Assembly (NCBI GenBank): GCA_900129675.1
Contig: FSRD01000002.1
Location: 930,001 to 994,000, forward strand
DNA from: Bradyrhizobium erythrophlei
GTDB taxonomy: Bacteria; Pseudomonadota; Alphaproteobacteria; Rhizobiales; Xanthobacteraceae
DNA: 64,000 nucleotides
Direction: 5' to 3'
The notes under the pieces were generated by a model. It did not search any database. It was given only the letters and a program-made list of their open reading frames with translations, and was not told the DNA's origin. Shown here one piece after another: positions 7,510 to 15,221 of this stretch (the stretch's first letter is position 1; every line of letters begins with the position of its first letter). A program made the translations under genes and the position numbers.

Positions 7510-9606
7510 ATGGATTCTGAGGTCATGGACGTTCTCGGCGACCGCGTGCTCGAACTCGGGCCTTCGCCTGACGCGGCGGGGCCGTATAAAAACTTCAAGC
7601 TCACCCGAGATGGCGACGGTATCGCCTGGCTGTTGTTCGACCGCGAGGGCTCAAGCGCCAACACGCTGTCGGCCGATCTGATCGAAGAACTCGACAAGGT
7701 GCTGGCGGAGCTGGAAGGCCAGCGCCCCGCCGGGCTGGTGATCCGTTCCGCGAAAAAGTCCGGTTTCATCGCCGGCGCGGACGTCAACGAATTCCGCGGC
7801 GTCACCGATCCGCGCGCCGTCGAGACGCAAATCGGCCGGGCCCATGCGGTGATCGATCGCCTCGAGGCCCTGCGTATTCCCTCGGTCGCCGTGATCCACG
7901 GCTTCTGCCTCGGCGGTGGCCTGGAAGTGGCGCTGGCCTGCCAGATGCGGATTGCGATCGACGACGCGCGGTTCGGTTTTCCGGAAGTGATGCTCGGCCT
8001 GCATCCAGGCCTCGGCGGCACCGTGCGTTTCACGCGCATCGTCAATCCGATGCAGGCGATGCCCTTGATGCTGACCGGCAAGACCATCGACGCGCGCAAG
8101 GCAAAATCGCTCGGGCTGGTCGACGCCGTGACGCAGGAACGCCACGTCCGCAATGCCGTCAAGGATGCCGTATTCGGCCGCTTGAAGCGCGCCAGGCCCG
8201 GGCTTCTCACGAGCATATTGAATATTGGCCCCGTGCGCGGCTTGCTCGCCTCGCGCATGCGCGCCGAGGCCGGCAAGGCCGCTCCGCAGGAACATTATCC
8301 CGCGCCCTACGCCCTGATCGATCTCTGGGAGAAGCATGGCGGCGACAAATCCGCGATGCTGAGCGCCGAGAAGACCTCGTTCGCCAGTCTGATGGTGACG
8401 CCAGCGGCGCAAAACCTGATCCGGGTATTCTTCCTGCGCGAGCAGATGAAGAAGCTCGCAGGAAGCGGCAACAAGATCGGGCATGTCCACGTCATCGGCG
8501 CCGGCGCGATGGGCGGCGACATCGCCGCATGGTGCGCCAGCCAGGATATGCGGGTGACGCTCGCCGACATGAAGCCGGAGCCGATCGCAGGTGCGATCAA
8601 GCGCGCCGCGGATTTGTTCGGCAAGATCATGCGCAAGCGCACCGATGTTCGGGATGCGCTGGACAGGCTGATGCCGGATCTGGGCGGCGAGGGCGTTCGC
8701 AACGCCGATCTCATCATCGAGGCCGTACCGGAGAAGCTGGAACTGAAGCAGAAGGTCTATGCCGGGTTGGAGCCAAAAATGAAACCCGGCGCGATCCTGG
8801 CCACGAACACCTCGAGCATTCCGCTGCAGGATCTGCGCACCACGCTGGCAAGGCCGGAGCGGCTGCTGGGTTTGCATTTTTTCAACCCGGTATCGCGGCT
8901 GCAGCTTGTCGAGGTCGTCAGCCATGACGCCACCGATCCACAACTGCTGAAGGAAGCGCTCGCCTTTGTCGGCGCCATCGACCGGCTGCCGTTGCCGGTG
9001 AAGAGTTCGCCCGGTTTTCTCGTCAACCGCGCGCTGACGCCTTACATGCTGGAGGCGATGGTGATGCTGGACGAGAGGATCGACAAATCGGTCATTGATG
9101 CGGCTGCGAAAAGGTTCGGCATGCCGATGGGCCCGATCGAACTCGCCGATCAGGTCGGCCTCGATATCTGCCTGGATGTCGGCGACATGCTGCGCTCGAA
9201 ATTCGGCGATTCGCTGCCGCCGACGCCGGCCTGGCTGCGCGACAAGGTCGCCAAGGGTGAACTCGGCCGCAAGACCGGCAAGGGATTTTACGCATGGAAG
9301 GACGGCAAGGCCGACACGACGCCGGCTTCGCCGTCGGCGGCGGAACCGACACCGGAAATGATCGATCGCCTCGTGCTGCCGATGTCGAATGTCTGCGTTG
9401 CGGCCTTGCGTGAAGGCATCGTCGACAATGCCGACGTGGTCGACGGCGCCATGATCTTCGGCACCGGCTATGCGCCGTTCCGCGGCGGTCCCCTGAACTA
9501 TGCGCGAATCCGCGGGGCAGACAATGTGGTTTCAGCACTGCGCGCGCTGACGGAAAAGTTCGGCGGGCGGTTTACGCCGGATGCCGGCTGGGAGAGCTTC
9601 AAGTGA
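7510..9606 (+). CDS. enoyl-CoA hydratase / 3-hydroxyacyl-CoA dehydrogenase fusion (FadB/FadJ type)
   Basis: The 698-residue fusion hydrates enoyl-CoA and oxidises the resulting 3-hydroxyacyl-CoA with NAD+. The N-terminal crotonase domain has IAGADVNEF for the oxyanion hole and glutamates in GGGLEVALAC and FPEVMLGLHPG. The dehydrogenase domain starts with the Rossmann motif VIGAGAMGGDIA (about residue 327) and has the catalytic histidine in LGLHFFNPV. C-terminal dehydrogenase domains follow (GRKTGKGFYAW, YAPFRGGPL). The start at 7510 lies two bases after the thiolase stop; a longer frame inside the thiolase gene is unlikely. Its end overlaps the GTG start of the thioesterase gene by four bases. 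Confidence 0.9.
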   Translation: MDSEVMDVLGDRVLELGPSPDAAGPYKNFKLTRDGDGIAWLLFDREGSSANTLSADLIEELDKVLAELEGQRPAGLVIRSAKKSGFIAGADVNEFRGVTDPRAVETQIGRAHAVIDRLEALRIPSVAVIHGFCLGGGLEVALACQMRIAIDDARFGFPEVMLGLHPGLGGTVRFTRIVNPMQAMPLMLTGKTIDARKAKSLGLVDAVTQERHVRNAVKDAVFGRLKRARPGLLTSILNIGPVRGLLASRMRAEAGKAAPQEHYPAPYALIDLWEKHGGDKSAMLSAEKTSFASLMVTPAAQNLIRVFFLREQMKKLAGSGNKIGHVHVIGAGAMGGDIAAWCASQDMRVTLADMKPEPIAGAIKRAADLFGKIMRKRTDVRDALDRLMPDLGGEGVRNADLIIEAVPEKLELKQKVYAGLEPKMKPGAILATNTSSIPLQDLRTTLARPERLLGLHFFNPVSRLQLVEVVSHDATDPQLLKEALAFVGAIDRLPLPVKSSPGFLVNRALTPYMLEAMVMLDERIDKSVIDAAAKRFGMPMGPIELADQVGLDICLDVGDMLRSKFGDSLPPTPAWLRDKVAKGELGRKTGKGFYAWKDGKADTTPASPSAAEPTPEMIDRLVLPMSNVCVAALREGIVDNADVVDGAMIFGTGYAPFRGGPLNYARIRGADNVVSALRALTEKFGGRFTPDAGWESFK

Positions 9607-10037
9607 CCGATATACAGGCCGTGCCCGCGCCCTTGAACGCGGAGACCGAGCCTTGCGGCGATCTCTGCATCCGTACGCTGGCGATGCCGGCCGACACCAA
9701 CGCCAATGGCGATATTTTTGGCGGCTGGCTGCTCAGCCAGATGGATATCGGCGGCGGCGTATTGGCCTCCAAGATCGCGAAATCCCGCACGGTGACGGTC
9801 GCGATCGAGGCGATGAATTTCCGCAAGGCCGTTTATGTCGGCGACCTCGTCTCGGTGCACGCCAATCCGGTGCGGATCGGCCGTACCTCGGTCACCGTCC
9901 ATCTCGAAGCCTGGGTGCTGCGCCGCAAGGAAAAGCTCTCGATCCTGGTGACCGACGGCAATTTCACCTACGTCTCGATCGACGAGCAGGGTCACCCGCA
10001 GGTGATCCAGCGCGACGATGTGCCGGTTTCGGCGTGA
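9603..10037 (+). CDS. acyl-CoA thioesterase, YciA-like hotdog protein
   Basis: The 144-residue hotdog-fold protein should hydrolyse acyl-CoA to free acid and CoA. The segment PADTNANGDIFGGWLLSQMD is the family signature, with the catalytic Asp in the GDIFGGW stretch, and FRKAVYVGDLV follows as usual. It starts with GTG overlapping the stop of the FadB-type gene, the last member of a four-gene operon with almost no gaps. Inference: it relieves CoA sequestration or releases partly degraded acids during beta-oxidation. There is no signal peptide, so it is cytoplasmic. Confidence 0.85.
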   Translation: MTDIQAVPAPLNAETEPCGDLCIRTLAMPADTNANGDIFGGWLLSQMDIGGGVLASKIAKSRTVTVAIEAMNFRKAVYVGDLVSVHANPVRIGRTSVTVHLEAWVLRRKEKLSILVTDGNFTYVSIDEQGHPQVIQRDDVPVSA

Positions 10038-10044
10038 GCCTGAT

Positions 10045-10431
10045 CTATTTCTTGTCGGCCGCCGCGAACACCTCCCTGCAGGCCGCCACGCCGTTGATGG
10101 CTGCGGCGACGCCGACATAGGGCACGAGCTGCATCATGATCTCGACCAGTTCCTCGCGGGTGACGCCGCACCGCAAGGCGCCGCCGATATGGGTGCGTAA
10201 TTGGGGCGCCGCGGTGCCGAGGGTTGCCAGTGCTGCCACGGTGACGATCTGGCGCGTGCGCGAGTCGAGCACCTCGCTCTGATAGATTTCGCCGTAGATG
10301 GTCTCCAGCACGTACGTCGCGAGCTGCGGCGCCACGTCGCCCAGCGACCGGTCGACCTGGTCCGGTGTTTGCCCGAGGATTTCACCGAGTTTTTGTGCGC
10401 CGCGAGCGCGACGCTCCGGGTCTGACGTCAT
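10045..10431 (-). CDS. carboxymuconolactone decarboxylase family protein
   Basis: This 128-residue all-helical protein carries the family pattern: SRTRQIVTVAALATLG, LRTHIGGALRCGVTREEL, and VPYVGVAAAINGVAACREV. The sequence looks more like the PcaC branch (4-carboxymuconolactone decarboxylase) than the AhpD peroxidase branch, because no CxxC pair is present. No other protocatechuate pathway gene lies beside it, so the substrate is uncertain. It converges with the fad operon with only seven bases between stops, and no hairpin terminator is visible there. Confidence 0.8.
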   Translation of the reverse strand: MTSDPERRARGAQKLGEILGQTPDQVDRSLGDVAPQLATYVLETIYGEIYQSEVLDSRTRQIVTVAALATLGTAAPQLRTHIGGALRCGVTREELVEIMMQLVPYVGVAAAINGVAACREVFAAADKK

Positions 10432-10580
10432 CGTAGCTTCCTTCTCTGTCCGGTCGCACTAAAGTAGCGCTTGCGGCCGGGTTGGCCTTACGCGCGGAAT
10501 GCTCCATGCTGTAGGGCCGGCATCGGCAAGCGTCAATCAAGCCAGGTTCGTCGCGCCAACGATTGCGCATCGGGGGGAAT

Positions 10581-11549
10581 ATGTTCAGCCGCTGCTTTAG
10601 GGCGCTAGCGCTTGGCGCAGTTGCCGCGATGTTGTCGCCCGCGGCCATGGCGCAGACCTATCCCGCGCAACCGATCAAGGTCTTGATCGGATTTGGCCCG
10701 GGCTCCGCCGCGGATGTGCTGGCGCGGCTGGTCGGCAAGCAGATGGAGGCCAGCCTCGGACAGCCGATCGTGGTCGAGAACCGCCCCGGCAACAGCAGCA
10801 TGATCGCGGCGGAAACGGTGATGCGCGCGCCGGCCGACGGTTATACGCTGTTCATGGCGACGATCGCCAACACGCTCAACCCGGCGGAGACCAAATCGAA
10901 TTTCAACCTCGGGCGGGACCTGGCGCCGATCACGCTGCTCGGCACCGTTCCGAACGTGCTGGTGGCGCATCCGTCGGTACCGGCCAATAATCTGCAGGAG
11001 CTGATTGCGCTGGCGAAAAGCAAGCCCGAAACCCTGACGTTCGGCTCCTCCGGCTATGCCACGGCAAGCTTCATGGCGGCCGAACTGTTCAACGCCAAGG
11101 CGGGCACCCACATCGTGATGGTGCCCTATCAGGGCGGCAGCAACCAGGCGCTCTCGGACCTGCTCTCGGGCCGCATTACGCTGATGTTCAACGTCGCCGC
11201 GACGCTGGCGCCGCATGTCGAGGCGGGCAAGCTGAAGGCATTCGCGGTGGCGCAATCGAAGCGCGGATCGATCATGCCCGATGTCCCGACGCTGAACGAG
11301 GCGGGAATGACGGGCTACGACGCCGGAATCTGGATCGGACTGCTCGCGCCGGCTGGAACGCCGCCGGCGATCATCGAAAAACTGTCGGCGGCGGCCAACG
11401 AAGCGTTGAAGACGGAGGATGTTCGCACCGCGCTGAAGCGGCAGGGCACCGACCCCGTGGGCGGCACGCCGAAGGAATTTTCCGACTTCATCCGCGCCGA
11501 TATCGAAAAATGGGCCGCTGTTCTCGCCTCGGCCGGCGCGAAGAAGTGA
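10581..11549 (+). CDS. Bug-family (TctC-like) tripartite tricarboxylate binding protein
   Basis: The 322-residue exported protein begins with a clear signal peptide (MFSRCFRALALGAVAAMLSP then AAMAQ). The mature part has the Bug-family pattern: YPAQPIKVLIGFGPGSAADV, IVVENRPGNSS, PADGYTLFMA and PYQGGSNQALSDLLSGRI. Such proteins bind carboxylates or amides in the periplasm and feed TctAB-type carriers. No TctA or TctB gene is adjacent, which is common for orphan Bug proteins. The start at 10581 follows a G-rich site (GGGGGGAA) at close spacing; a TTG start 18 bases upstream is possible. Its ligand cannot be told from the sequence. Confidence 0.9.
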   Translation: MFSRCFRALALGAVAAMLSPAAMAQTYPAQPIKVLIGFGPGSAADVLARLVGKQMEASLGQPIVVENRPGNSSMIAAETVMRAPADGYTLFMATIANTLNPAETKSNFNLGRDLAPITLLGTVPNVLVAHPSVPANNLQELIALAKSKPETLTFGSSGYATASFMAAELFNAKAGTHIVMVPYQGGSNQALSDLLSGRITLMFNVAATLAPHVEAGKLKAFAVAQSKRGSIMPDVPTLNEAGMTGYDAGIWIGLLAPAGTPPAIIEKLSAAANEALKTEDVRTALKRQGTDPVGGTPKEFSDFIRADIEKWAAVLASAGAKK

Positions 11550-11594
11550 GAGCGCACGGCGTACCATGCGGGCTTGCGCGTCGGCGAAGGCGGT

Positions 11595-12356
11595 CTACGC
11601 CAGGCGTTGACGGTAGGCTTCCCCGGCATCGTATAGTTCGACGGGTGTAGCGAGCCCCTTCAGGTCGTACTTCGTTCCGTCGCGGTTGACCATATCCTGC
11701 TCACAGCGGTCCCGCACCGCACCCGTGACCAGAATCTGTCCGGCGCGGGCGACCGATTGGGCGCGGGCGGCGGTGTTAACGACCGTGCCGATCGCGGTGA
11801 GATCGCGATGCGACTGACCGAATTCACCGAAGCTGACCTTGCCGCTCGAGATGCCGATGCCGATACAGAGGCTGTCCTCGCCGATGTCGAGCCCCTCGAC
11901 CAGCTCGGTGCGCCGGGCGCGCCAGCGGCGCTGGATTTGCCGCGCGACGCGCACCGCCTGCGCCGCGTGATCGTCCTGCCTGATCGGGAAATTGAAGACC
12001 GCCATGATGGCGTCGCCGAGCGTCTTGTTCAGTAGTCCGTCGTGCTGCCAGATCGCTTCGGCGCACTCGTCGTAGAAGGCGTCGAGCGTCGAGTTCATCT
12101 CGCTGGAAGCCAGCGACTGGGACGCGGCCGTATAGCCCCGTAAGTCCGCGAACAGCACCGTTGCGTCGATCGTGACGTTGCGGGCCTTCATGATCCGCGT
12201 AAAGGCCAGCTCGCAGAACGTGCAGGTGTTCGGATTCATCCGGCTCGGCCGCAGGCCGAGCATTCGATAGGGAATGGAGAGAGGGCCGCGCAACAGCACC
12301 GGGAGGTGCAGATTTTGCCAGCACCCCTTGCAGATCATCGAATGGTGCTGGTGCAT
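11595..12356 (-). CDS. class III adenylate cyclase with N-terminal CxxC pairs
   Basis: The 253-residue protein has a C-terminal class III nucleotide cyclase domain. Metal-binding aspartates are in VLFADLRGYT (Asp71) and LGDAIMAVF (Asp115), the adenine-selecting pair is Lys111 and Asp185 (RDLTAIGTVVN), and the transition-state residues are Asn194 and Arg198. The enzyme should therefore be an active adenylate cyclase. Upstream there are no membrane segments; instead two cysteine pairs, CKGC (9-12) and CTFC (45-48), suggest a small zinc-binding or redox-responsive module. The gene is divergent from the VOC gene with a 230-base gap that must hold both promoters. The signal sensed is unknown. Confidence 0.88.
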   Translation of the reverse strand: MHQHHSMICKGCWQNLHLPVLLRGPLSIPYRMLGLRPSRMNPNTCTFCELAFTRIMKARNVTIDATVLFADLRGYTAASQSLASSEMNSTLDAFYDECAEAIWQHDGLLNKTLGDAIMAVFNFPIRQDDHAAQAVRVARQIQRRWRARRTELVEGLDIGEDSLCIGIGISSGKVSFGEFGQSHRDLTAIGTVVNTAARAQSVARAGQILVTGAVRDRCEQDMVNRDGTKYDLKGLATPVELYDAGEAYRQRLA

Positions 12357-12586
12357 TGGATTGATCCCGCCAGCCTGCCGGTCGTGTCGTCCACAATGAA
12401 CCTCGCTTGGGCCACGTCAATATCCCCTTTGCGTCAAAATGGCCGGCTTTGTGCATCGCCGGCTGTCGGCGGCCGGATCGCGACACTTCCGTATCCCGAT
12501 CGGCGCTGTTACGTTGCGTCCCGCAAACAGATTCACGCGCAGGGCGGCATCGATCGTTCGGCGAAGGGTGGGAAGGAGAGTTAAGG

Positions 12587-12964
12587 ATGTTTTCGCACGT
12601 GATGATCGGAACCAACGATTTGGACAAGGCCAAGTCGTTCTATGACGCGTTGCTGGGTACGCTCGGCGTGCCCCCGGGCAGGGTCGATCGCTACCGGATT
12701 TTCTACCGCTCCAAGACCGGTACCTTCTCGGTGACGAAGCCGATCGACGGCAAGCCAGCGACCCCTGCCAATGGCGGCACCATCGGCTTTGCCGCAGCCT
12801 CCGTCGAGCAAGCCGATGCGTGGCATGCGGCCGGCCTTGCCCATGGCGGCAAGACCTGCGAAGAGCCGCCCGGTATTCGCGAAGGCGGCGGGGTCAAACT
12901 CTACATCGCCTATTTGCGCGATCCCGACGGCAACAAGCTCTGCGCCTTGCACCGGGTGGAGTGA
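12587..12964 (+). CDS. VOC (glyoxalase/dioxygenase superfamily) protein
   Basis: This 125-residue protein has the beta-alpha-beta-beta-beta fold of the vicinal oxygen chelate superfamily: FSHVMIGTNDLDKAKSFYD at the start, GTIGFAAASVEQADAWHAA in the middle and YIAYLRDPDGNKLCALHR at the end. Likely metal ligands are His4 and a residue near the C-terminus. The start at 12587 has GGAAGGAGAG ahead of it, better than the upstream in-frame alternatives. It may be a lyase, dioxygenase or resistance-type protein; the sequence does not decide. It is a monocistronic gene, convergent with a crotonase gene across a hairpin. Confidence 0.85.
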   Translation: MFSHVMIGTNDLDKAKSFYDALLGTLGVPPGRVDRYRIFYRSKTGTFSVTKPIDGKPATPANGGTIGFAAASVEQADAWHAAGLAHGGKTCEEPPGIREGGGVKLYIAYLRDPDGNKLCALHRVE

Positions 12965-12971
12965 GGCGCAG

Positions 12972-13000
12972 CAGGATGGGGAACGAAGCGACCCATCCTG
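12972..13000. terminator. hairpin between convergent genes
   Basis: A perfect 9-bp stem (CAGGATGGG / CCCATCCTG) with an 11-base loop lies between the stops of the VOC gene and the crotonase gene. It lacks a long T-run. Similar GATGGG...CCCATC hairpins recur in related genomes, so it may be a repeat serving as a bidirectional terminator. Confidence 0.55.
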
Positions 13001-13021
13001 TGCGCGCGTCCGTGCGACGCC

Positions 13022-13765
13022 TTAGCGCCCCTTGAAGGCCGCCTTGCGCTTTTCCTTTACCGCCAGCCTTGCTTCCTCCGCATCTTCGCTTTCCTTGACC
13101 TCGTGAAGGGTGCGCTGGGCCCGGCCGGATTGTTCGGACGGTCCCTGCGCCAAAACGCCTTCCGTGACAAAGTGCTTCAAGGTCTTCAGCACCAGCGGCG
13201 AGAACTCGGCCATTTCGCGCGCCATCTTCAGCGCGACCGGGACCTGCTGTCCGGTCGGCACCACCTCGTTGACGAGGCCGATGGCGTAGGCGCGCTGCGG
13301 ATCGAGGACGCGGCACAGCAGCATCATTTCCATCGCGATCTTGTGCGGAATGCGCGCCGCGAGGCCGGCAATCAGGCCACCGGTAAAACCCAGTCGCGCT
13401 TCGGGATAGGAGAATTTGGCGTTCTCCGCCGCCACCGTGAGGTCGCACATCATCGAGAGCACCAGCGCGCCGCCGACGCACCAGCCGCCGACCGCGGAAA
13501 CAATCGGCTTGGTGGTCTCGAAGCCGACGGTCGGAATGCAGCGCCACAGTTCCGGAAAATTGCCGGTGTCGGCGCCGCCGGAAAATGCCTCGTTGCCCGC
13601 ACCGGTCAGCACCGCGGCCTTCTGCGTCGGCGAGCGCTCGAAATCGACAAATGCCTTTTGCAGCATCAGCGCCGTCTCGCCGCAAATCGCGTTGCGGCGT
13701 TCCGGCCGGTTGATCGTGATCAGCGTGGTGCCGTCGGTGAAGTTCTCGACCAGGACCTTTTGCAT
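13022..13765 (-). CDS. enoyl-CoA hydratase/isomerase (crotonase) family protein
   Basis: The 247-residue crotonase has the oxyanion-hole region AFSGGADTGNF and the second-region motif GWCVGGALVLSMMCD. In canonical hydratases the equivalent segment is GGGCELAMMCD, whose Glu is one of the two catalytic bases; here the position is Val. The second catalytic Glu (YPEARLGFTGG) is kept. The protein may therefore be an isomerase, hydrolase or other crotonase instead of a classical hydratase. A lysine-rich tail (KEKRKAAFKGR) is typical of one-domain family members acting on various acyl-CoAs. It is transcribed alone; the next minus-strand gene upstream is 201 bases away. Confidence 0.85.
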   Translation of the reverse strand: MQKVLVENFTDGTTLITINRPERRNAICGETALMLQKAFVDFERSPTQKAAVLTGAGNEAFSGGADTGNFPELWRCIPTVGFETTKPIVSAVGGWCVGGALVLSMMCDLTVAAENAKFSYPEARLGFTGGLIAGLAARIPHKIAMEMMLLCRVLDPQRAYAIGLVNEVVPTGQQVPVALKMAREMAEFSPLVLKTLKHFVTEGVLAQGPSEQSGRAQRTLHEVKESEDAEEARLAVKEKRKAAFKGR

Positions 13766-13966
13766 GGTTCTTCCTTTTCCATGAACTTACGGCAGACGAA
13801 ACGAGATCGTTGGCGCAACCGACAACGCCATCGCCGCGATAGCGAGCCTGTTCCTTGATCATATACTTGGCAGCGCTAGTCTGGCCAATATCGATGCCGC
13901 CCGCGGGGCGGGTATGTTTGCCGCTGGCGGTGCTGGCACGATACCGCTGGCGCGAAGGCTGCGGGA

Positions 13967-14410
13967 TCAAATCCTGGACAGTCCGCGCGCAAAGGGATTC
14001 CGTGCACGGGATCGGCTATCGGAGTCCTTCGGCAGTTTGTCTGCGTCGAAATTCAACGCCGCGCGTTTTCGAGCCGGCTCTGGCGACGTATCCTGGCCAA
14101 GGAAAAGCGTAGCCTCGAAGGTCACGCCCGGCGCCTGTTGGGCCGTTCCCCGGCACGAAGCCATCATGCCATTGACTTTCCCCGTCAACTTCACTTCGAC
14201 CTCGTCGATACCGAAAACAGTGCGTGGGCCCGCGGCATGCGTTCTGGTCGTCAGCGCTGCGGTGAATCGATCGTCATCGACTTGGTACGAGCCACTATAG
14301 GTGAATGTGCTGTCGCCGCCTGATATCCTGCCATTTGCAAGATTCACGATGCCGGTGCCTTCGCCGTGCGAAGTCCTGAACCAGGCAGCATATCGGCCAT
14401 CTCTAAGCAT
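13967..14410 (-). CDS. GrlR-like regulatory domain protein
   Basis: The 147-residue protein starts MLRDGRYAAWFRTSHGEGTG and contains GRISGGDSTFTYSGSY and DDDRFTAALTTRTHA, then VKLTGKVNG. This matches a small beta-barrel family resembling GrlR, the type III secretion negative regulator of enteric pathogens, which occurs widely in rhizobia with unknown role. No secretion genes are nearby. The C-terminal 30 residues are arginine-rich and less conserved in appearance, so the true end may have drifted. Function is not predicted beyond the fold. Confidence 0.6.
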   Translation of the reverse strand: MLRDGRYAAWFRTSHGEGTGIVNLANGRISGGDSTFTYSGSYQVDDDRFTAALTTRTHAAGPRTVFGIDEVEVKLTGKVNGMMASCRGTAQQAPGVTFEATLFLGQDTSPEPARKRAALNFDADKLPKDSDSRSRARNPFARGLSRI

Positions 14411-14559
14411 GGAAAAACTCTCACATAGAGAGGACTAACGGTTGGTGCTGACTAAAGGTCGCTACCTTCCACGGCTACCGGGGCGTCGCGCAATAGTTAA
14501 TGCCTTGGAAAAGGCGAACGAGAAATTGTAACCGTCCCAAAACATGAGAGGTTTGGGTT

Positions 14560-15087
14560 CTATTTGAACGGCTCACAGTTCATGGAGCCATTGCCCAGCA
14601 CGGTGAAACGCTGCGCCTTGTTGTAGAACGAGCCTGCAGCTCCAGGATCGTCTTCCGGAGGATGGGCGTTGTCCATCAGAAACACGACGTCTTCATCGAT
14701 GTTGCCGCGGATCCAGCAGGAGTTTTCCTTGCGCACGACGGTCGCCAGATATTTGCCGCCGCGCAGCCGGCGGGTCTGCTCCCTGTCCAGCCAGATGCGC
14801 AGGACATCGTGCCCGGTTTCCACCTTCACCCCGGCATTGGTGCGTGAAAACGGTACCAGGCTCATCAGGGTCCGGCCGGCTTCGTCGGTAGCGCCGATTT
14901 TGACGTAGAAGCGGCCCTGCTGCGACTCGCAGGTAAACAGCGCCTTCTCGGCCGACGTATCGTTCCAGTTGGCCGGGTATTGTTTGCGCTGCTGCTCGCA
15001 ACCATCCGCCGGGAAGGCGCGAGCCGGCGCTGTCGCGGCGGCGACCAGCGCGACTGCGAGAAACGCGCGTCGATCTCTCATACGCAC
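14560..15087 (-). CDS. secreted protein of unknown function
   Basis: A 175-residue protein with an N-terminal signal peptide (RRAFLAVALVAAATAPARAF) and four cysteines in the mature part (CEQQRKQ, FTCESQ, NSCWIRG, MNCEPFK), likely forming two disulphides in the periplasm. I do not recognise a family. The central segment VKVETGHDVLRIWLDREQTR looks like a beta-rich binding domain. The gene stands alone, with the GrlR-like gene downstream on the same strand and the molybdenum hydroxylase genes upstream. Confidence 0.65.
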   Translation of the reverse strand: MRMRDRRAFLAVALVAAATAPARAFPADGCEQQRKQYPANWNDTSAEKALFTCESQQGRFYVKIGATDEAGRTLMSLVPFSRTNAGVKVETGHDVLRIWLDREQTRRLRGGKYLATVVRKENSCWIRGNIDEDVVFLMDNAHPPEDDPGAAGSFYNKAQRFTVLGNGSMNCEPFK

Positions 15088-15221
15088 CCCCTGCGAGGCG
15101 TCATCGGGTCAAGCCAGTGCGCGGAGAGCACTCCCTATCACCGTCGAGGATGGCGGGTCACGCTTCCGCCGCCGCTCGCAGAGCTACGGGCGGACAGGTC
15201 GCCAACTGGCCATACCCTGCA

